Source of the DNA: a virus
Reading direction: 5' to 3' (one strand)
Length of the DNA stretch: 31,837 nt
IMG/VR virus record: IMGVR_UViG_3300046804_003924
Coordinates: 1 to 31,837 of that record
The position numbers were made by a program, and so were the translations under genes. The notes beneath the pieces were generated by a model. It ran no database searches. It was not told where the DNA came from and saw nothing but the letters and a program-made list of their open reading frames with translations. Below, piece after piece: positions 27,030 to 31,837 of the stretch (positions are counted from its first letter, which is position 1; every line of letters begins with the position of its first letter).

Positions 27030-28910
27030 ATGGCAACACCGTTTAGGATTAAAAGATCTGCTGTACCTGGAAAAAAACCTGCGGTCGGAGATCTACAACT
27101 TGGAGAATTAGCTCTTAATACGTATGATGCGGAACTTTATACACTAAGAGATAGATTCGCTCAGACAGGAATTGCCACAGAAGTCGTTCGTGTATCTGCT
27201 GGAACAACAGTTACAAATATTTTATATGTCACAAAAGACGGAAACGATAATAACACAGGAAGAAAAATCGGGGACGCCAAAGCGACCATCAAAGCAGCAG
27301 TCGGAATCGCTACGACAATCCCAGGAGCAGTTATTAAAGTTTCTGCTGGTACATATGTAGAAGATAATCCAATTGCTCTACCATCACAAATCAGCGTCGT
27401 TGGAGATTCGCTAAGAGAAGTCACGGTTGTTCCTAGTAATGCCAATCAAGACTTATTCTATGTTTCTCCTGGAAACTATGTTGCTGAGATGTCTTTTACT
27501 GGGACAATGAATCCAGGAAAGGCAATCTTTGCTTTTGATCCAAACAATATTAAGTATTTTGCTCAGTCACCATACGTTCAGAACTGTACCAATTTCATTC
27601 CGGATAGTATCGGAATGAAGATTGATGGTAACAAAGCGATTGGACCACTGAAATCAATGGTTGTTGACTCTTATACTCAATACAATCAAGGCGGTATCGG
27701 AGTTTCAATCACCAACAGTGGATATGCTCAGTTGGTTTCGCTGTTTACGATCTGTGATGATATTGCTGTTTACTGTGGTACTGGAGCTGCTTGTGATCTA
27801 ACAAACTCCAATGCTTCTTTTGGTAATTATGCTCTTGTTGCTGATGGTGTAAGTCCAGTCAGATATACTGGAATCATTACTTCTGCCGCTGGAGTAAATT
27901 CCGATGAATTTATTGTCAATCTAACAGCACCGACTCTTGGAGTACAGACGGCAACCTATAATAATACAACTGGTCTTTTAACAATTACAACCAATACCAA
28001 TCATAACTTGACAGTTGGTATGGGTGTAACGATTGCTGGACTTGGATTCACCTGCCCATCAGGACCGGGCATTGTGACTTATCCAAGTGGAAATTATGGA
28101 TATGTCTTTAATGTAGATTCTGTCGGAGCAGCAAATAGTTTCTCTGCTTACGTCGGAACATCTACTCTTCCACATACTTATGTTAGTGGTGGTACAGTCA
28201 AGATTGATATTCAAAGACCTTTTGATGGTCAGGTAGTTTATTTTGAGAACTTGTATTATACTGTCAAGAGAATTAATGTTACTGGAGTTGGAACTGGTTA
28301 TATCAATCCACCTACAGTCACGATTGGTGATCCCAGTACAGGAAATGATTGGGGAGTTGCTGCTACTGCTGTCCCTGAAATTTCAAATGGATCAGTCTCA
28401 AATGTTGAGATGGTCTCAAATGGTAGAGGATATACATCAGTTCCAACGGTCACTTTCTCCGCTCCTGATGTTGGAATAAATACAGCAACAGGGACGGCAG
28501 AATTACTTCCAACATATTATTCAATCATTAGTTCAACTCCAATATCCGCTGGAATTTGTACAATTACTTTAAATGAAAACGTTCCATATGCTGTTGGTGT
28601 CGGCACAACGGTTCCTTTCTTTAAGCAAAGTAGAGTCCTAGCTTCTGGACATTCTTTTGAATATATTGGTTCTGGAACAAACATTAATGCTGCTCTTCCT
28701 TCTCAGGGTGGTGTTCCCATTCAAGAGAATGAGACCGATGCAAGAAACGGAGGACTAGTGGTTTATACAAGTACCGATCAGGCAGGCAACTTCCGAATTG
28801 GTGACGGTGTTCAGATCAACCAAGTTACTGGAACTATTTCTGGTACTTTCTACTCCAAGAGTTTGTTTGCGACAATGACACCATTTATTCTAGCATTAGG
28901 AGGAAATTAA
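27030..28910 (+). CDS. Large structural (tail or fibre) protein
   Basis: 626 aa, Gly/Thr/Ser/Val-rich. The N-terminal MATPFRIKRSAVPGKKPAVG then LGELALNTYDAELYTLRD is a motif seen at the start of many phage tail and fibre proteins. Residues about 60-300 look like a beta-helix (VTKDGNDNNTGRKIGDAKAT, then IKVSAGTYVEDNPIALPSQI), typical of adhesins and tail spikes. A long C-terminal region follows. A late promoter lies 51 nt upstream. No catalytic residues recognised; structural role is firm by type, exact location in the virion unknown. Confidence 0.75.
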   Translation: MATPFRIKRSAVPGKKPAVGDLQLGELALNTYDAELYTLRDRFAQTGIATEVVRVSAGTTVTNILYVTKDGNDNNTGRKIGDAKATIKAAVGIATTIPGAVIKVSAGTYVEDNPIALPSQISVVGDSLREVTVVPSNANQDLFYVSPGNYVAEMSFTGTMNPGKAIFAFDPNNIKYFAQSPYVQNCTNFIPDSIGMKIDGNKAIGPLKSMVVDSYTQYNQGGIGVSITNSGYAQLVSLFTICDDIAVYCGTGAACDLTNSNASFGNYALVADGVSPVRYTGIITSAAGVNSDEFIVNLTAPTLGVQTATYNNTTGLLTITTNTNHNLTVGMGVTIAGLGFTCPSGPGIVTYPSGNYGYVFNVDSVGAANSFSAYVGTSTLPHTYVSGGTVKIDIQRPFDGQVVYFENLYYTVKRINVTGVGTGYINPPTVTIGDPSTGNDWGVAATAVPEISNGSVSNVEMVSNGRGYTSVPTVTFSAPDVGINTATGTAELLPTYYSIISSTPISAGICTITLNENVPYAVGVGTTVPFFKQSRVLASGHSFEYIGSGTNINAALPSQGGVPIQENETDARNGGLVVYTSTDQAGNFRIGDGVQINQVTGTISGTFYSKSLFATMTPFILALGGN

Positions 28911-28911
28911 A

Positions 28912-29253
28912 ATGCCATTACCCTTAAACATATATCAAACAGTCACAAGTGTTGTTGGTGTTAATACCGTTGGAATTTATACAGCACCAACTGGATACAG
29001 CGGCGTTGTTCTTTTAGCACAAGCAGCAAATGTTGATGCTGTGACTCACAATGTTTCGTTCTCGCACAAGAGAACTGTTGCTGGCATAGCAGTGACAACC
29101 GAAATTGTCAAAGATCTACCTATACCTGCGAATGATTCAGCGAATCTTTTGTTTGGTAAATTGATTCTTGAGACTGGTGATACTCTTCAGATTCGTGCTG
29201 ATGACGCTTCTAACGTCAAGTTTATCGCAAGTATTTTAGAAACACTTAACTAA
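28912..29253 (+). CDS. Small structural protein
   Basis: 113 aa, starting one base after the previous stop. MPLPLNIYQTVTSVVGVNTV then GIYTAPTGYSGVVLLAQAAN and LILETGDTLQIRADDASNVK: a compact beta sandwich like phage capsid or fibre decorations. It lies between two large fibre-type genes, so a virion role is likely. Confidence 0.65.
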   Translation: MPLPLNIYQTVTSVVGVNTVGIYTAPTGYSGVVLLAQAANVDAVTHNVSFSHKRTVAGIAVTTEIVKDLPIPANDSANLLFGKLILETGDTLQIRADDASNVKFIASILETLN

Positions 29254-29262
29254 TATCTAAAA

Positions 29263-31837
29263 ATGTCCCAACCATATAAGAGCGGCAGACAACAGAATCT
29301 CAATCTTGGTATTTCATCTGTAACCGAGAATCGTACAGTCTTACAGACGATTGGTAAAGTTGGGATTGGGACGACAAACGCTCAGAATCATTCCTTGTTT
29401 GTTGTTGGTTCAACTAACATCACAGGGGATGTTTATGTAGGTGGGGCATCTACATTCGTTGGTGTTGGTACATTTGGAAATGATCTATATGTAAACAATC
29501 AACTCTATGTTAATGGGGTTAATGTCTCTGGTGGAGCAACAATTGGTCAGGACATTACCACAAGACATATCTACGCCAGTGGTGTCTCCACATTCGTTGG
29601 TGTAAGTACATTTGGAAACGATGTTTATATTAATTCTGATTTATATGTAAAGGATGATCTGACAGTTGATGAGATCAATGCTCGTAATGCGTATGTCAGT
29701 GGGATCACCACCCTTAACATCACATCAGCAACTAGTGTTAATGCTTCTGGTATTATTACTGCGAATAGCTTCAGACCTAGCAGTGGTTTTATTCAGGCAG
29801 CAGACGGAACAAACTCATTCTACATTTATAGTGGAAGTGGAAATGTAGCATTCCAGGGAACCATTGGTGCTTCTAGCATCAACAATGGACAGGGATACCA
29901 GGCAATTAATTTTACCACTTCATCAACGCCAACTGTCTTAATTCCAAATGATTTAAACGTAACTGGTCTAACGACTCTTGCTTCTGCTGGTGGAATCACG
30001 ACTACTGGTGGTGATCTTTATGTTGGTAATGACTTATATGTAAAAGATGACATCACTGCTGATGAACTTAATGTTCGTAATATCAGAGCCACAGGTGTTT
30101 CTACACTCACAAGTTTAGATGTTCTGACTAATTTTGATGTTTATGATACTACAGCAACTTTCCATAGTAATGTTCGTATTGATGGAAACCTGAGTATTGG
30201 TGGAACATCAACTGTTATTCTGGCACAAGACCTTAAAGTCTTAGATAAAGAAATTACTCTTGGTATTACTACAGATGCGTTTGGTAATGATATTTCCAAT
30301 GATGTAACAGCAAACCATGGTGGTATTTCTATTGCCTCTACGGTAGGATATCCATTAGTAGATCTTTCTCTCACTGGTTTCAGTACCATACCAGCAACTT
30401 ATAAGCAGTTGATGTGGGTTGCTGCCAACTCTTATGGAGTTGGAACCACTGATGCCTGGATGTTTAACTATGCTGTTGGTATTGGATCAACACTTGTTCC
30501 TAATGGTGTTCGTTTAGCAGTTGGTGGAATTCAACTGACCGACACTCAAATTAATGCAAGAAGAGCAGACATTCAGTATATTGATGCTCAACAACTTAGA
30601 GTTGCTGGAGTTTCTACTTTTACAAATGGACCAGTATTAATTGGTAGTGGAACTTCAACAGGAACTCTAAATCAGAAACTACAAGTCACTGGTGGTGGTT
30701 ATATTTCATCTTATGTTGGTATTGGATTCACAGATCCATTCTCCAACCTGGCAATCTATGATTCAAATGGTGCCTGGATTTCTCTGGTAGATCCTGGACA
30801 ATCAAGTTCTGCCTTTGAGAATAATAACGGAACACTCTATATTAGAGCAGAGCAAGGTTCTGGAAACAGTGAAATCATCTTCCAGACTGGAACCTCTAAC
30901 TACGAACAAAAACCATCCGTATCTGGATCAAACAGAGTCAAGATTAATAATCAGGGTGTTCTGTTGGTCAATATGGAAACTTCTTCGGGAGTTGCCCAAC
31001 AGAATTTACAAGTCACTGGCGGCGCCTATGTTTCTGGGAACACTGGTATTGGACTTTCAAATGCCACTTCAAGACTACATGTTCAAGGTGATGAACTTGT
31101 AACTGGAGTTGTAACAGCAACCAGATTCTACGGTGAGTTTGTTGGTACTGGACTCAGTGTTACTGGAATCTCCACGATTGGAATTCTTTCAGCTTCCAAC
31201 CTTACAGTATCTGGAATCGTTACTGTCGGATCACTTTATGTTGATGCAACTCAAGTCTTATCAAACGATAGAAGACTGAGAAATATTACATCTATTCAGG
31301 CATCTGGAATTACGACTCTTGGAATCACCACTTTGAGTCAACTTTATGTTGCTGGTATTTCCACATTTGATGGTTTGATTGATGCGAATGCTGGGGCAAC
31401 AATTAATAATATTCGTATTGGTGTTGCGAATGACAATACAATTGACACCATTACCGGAGGTCTTACACTTGACTCTAATAGTGGAACAGTTACCGTTGAT
31501 GATAATCTAGCAGTTTCTGGAAGTAATACACTTTCATTTAATAGTAGTTCTTTAAATATTAGCCATAGTGGTGGAAATGCAAATATTTTCAACGGACTTG
31601 GTGATTTAATTCTCGGAGCTGATGGAAATAGAAGTATTCGTCTAGAAAGAGTTGGTGTCGCTACTCTGGCACGATTCACTCACAACGGATCTGCTGAACT
31701 TTATTATTCTGGAAGTAAAAAATTAGAAACTATTGGTTCTGGCGTAACAATTACAGGAACAACATTTACAAATCAATTAAGTGTTTCTGGTGTTTCTACT
31801 TTTAGTGGTGATAGTAATTTCAATCAAAATATTAATG
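29263..31837 (+). CDS. Large repetitive fibre-type structural protein (3' end outside window)
   Basis: At least 858 codons without a stop, open at the window edge; starts MSQPYKSGRQQNLNLGISSV. The body consists of repeated segments of about 40-60 residues with the wording GVSTF, GNDLYV, YVKDDLT/ITADELN, SGVTTL, LQVTGGAYVS. They recur near 29456, 29581, 30007, 30611, 30997, 31327 and 31789. Such arrays form long fibres or a shaft of beta structure. Late in the sequence TFTNQLSVSGVSTFSG recalls the gene at 643, which carries GLSTFSG. Probably a long tail fibre or related virion protein. Confidence 0.78.
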   Translation, partial: MSQPYKSGRQQNLNLGISSVTENRTVLQTIGKVGIGTTNAQNHSLFVVGSTNITGDVYVGGASTFVGVGTFGNDLYVNNQLYVNGVNVSGGATIGQDITTRHIYASGVSTFVGVSTFGNDVYINSDLYVKDDLTVDEINARNAYVSGITTLNITSATSVNASGIITANSFRPSSGFIQAADGTNSFYIYSGSGNVAFQGTIGASSINNGQGYQAINFTTSSTPTVLIPNDLNVTGLTTLASAGGITTTGGDLYVGNDLYVKDDITADELNVRNIRATGVSTLTSLDVLTNFDVYDTTATFHSNVRIDGNLSIGGTSTVILAQDLKVLDKEITLGITTDAFGNDISNDVTANHGGISIASTVGYPLVDLSLTGFSTIPATYKQLMWVAANSYGVGTTDAWMFNYAVGIGSTLVPNGVRLAVGGIQLTDTQINARRADIQYIDAQQLRVAGVSTFTNGPVLIGSGTSTGTLNQKLQVTGGGYISSYVGIGFTDPFSNLAIYDSNGAWISLVDPGQSSSAFENNNGTLYIRAEQGSGNSEIIFQTGTSNYEQKPSVSGSNRVKINNQGVLLVNMETSSGVAQQNLQVTGGAYVSGNTGIGLSNATSRLHVQGDELVTGVVTATRFYGEFVGTGLSVTGISTIGILSASNLTVSGIVTVGSLYVDATQVLSNDRRLRNITSIQASGITTLGITTLSQLYVAGISTFDGLIDANAGATINNIRIGVANDNTIDTITGGLTLDSNSGTVTVDDNLAVSGSNTLSFNSSSLNISHSGGNANIFNGLGDLILGADGNRSIRLERVGVATLARFTHNGSAELYYSGSKKLETIGSGVTITGTTFTNQLSVSGVSTFSGDSNFNQNIN
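29456..31810 (+). repeat. Degenerate coding repeats in the fibre gene
   Basis: Recurrent DNA phrases such as TCTACATTCGTTGGTGTTGG, TTATATGTAAA(G/A)GATGA and GTTTCTACTTTT appear many times. The repeats are protein-level, of uneven length and in one frame, so they encode the fibre shaft and are not independent DNA elements. Confidence 0.7.

Noticed and set aside
31344-31679. Long minus-strand reading frame inside the fibre gene
   Set aside because: It lies opposite a long repetitive coding frame on the plus strand; its composition reflects the complement of the Gly/Thr/Ser-rich gene.
29456-31810. CRISPR-like or tandem DNA repeats
   Set aside because: Repeats are irregular, in frame and coding for fibre segments; no constant repeat with unique spacers.

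Overview
The window looks like part of the genome of a T4-like cyanophage (myovirus) infecting marine Synechococcus or a relative. Support: psbA and psbD (photosystem II D1 and D2), a plant-type ferredoxin, two high-light-inducible proteins and a plastoquinol terminal oxidase, all cyanobacterium-derived; octamers matching the T4-type late promoter (NATAAATA); two phage-type tRNA genes; and long repetitive fibre-type structural genes. Every gene I can support is on the + strand, mostly with 1-4 nt overlaps between stop and start codons.

Layout. (1) 1-1883: an HNH endonuclease gene whose 3' end runs into tRNA-Ser(UGA), then a fibre-type structural gene and a small tail-fibre-associated gene. 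(2) 1982-4880: a train of tiny, mostly membrane-spanning ORFs around PTOX, a second HNH gene running into tRNA-Pro(UGG), and three small genes of unknown function. (3) 4881-5044: a non-coding stretch of consecutive hairpins ending in a terminator, possibly a small RNA. (4) 5077-18978: an almost gapless 17-gene glycan operon: GDP-mannose 3,5-epimerase-like enzyme, two other SDR enzymes, a split heptose kinase/nucleotidyltransferase pair in reversed order, a cupin, a HAD phosphatase, two methyltransferase-like proteins, and glycosyltransferases of GT10, GT11 (three copies), GT25, GT-A and GT-B types. It probably makes and transfers fucose- and heptose-like sugars, either onto virion fibres or onto the host surface. 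(5) 19076-21617: hli, small membrane peptide, petF, hli, peroxiredoxin, small ORFs and an HNH gene. (6) 21614-24925: psbA and psbD, with a group I intron in psbA and a GIY-YIG-type endonuclease gene between them. (7) 24926-26972: another endonuclease-like gene coupled to a secreted lysozyme/transglycosylase-like gene, small ORFs and a further HNH gene. (8) 27030-31837: three structural genes, the last running off the window.

Main surprises. psbA as given carries a 52-nt deletion: removing the intron leaves 1028 nt, and adding 52 gives exactly 360 codons. The lost codons begin with D1 His215, the non-haem iron ligand, and the frame is broken. Six nuclease-like genes sit in 31.8 kb. Three of them have a 14-bp hairpin over the start codon or ribosome binding site; in two the loop holds a perfect late promoter, the arrangement known for T4 I-TevI, soc and e. 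Two HNH genes end inside the 5' end of a tRNA. Several intergenic terminators carry the -35 box of the next promoter in their loop, and promoters for psbA, psbD and one nuclease gene superimpose a sigma70-type -10 box on a late-promoter octamer.
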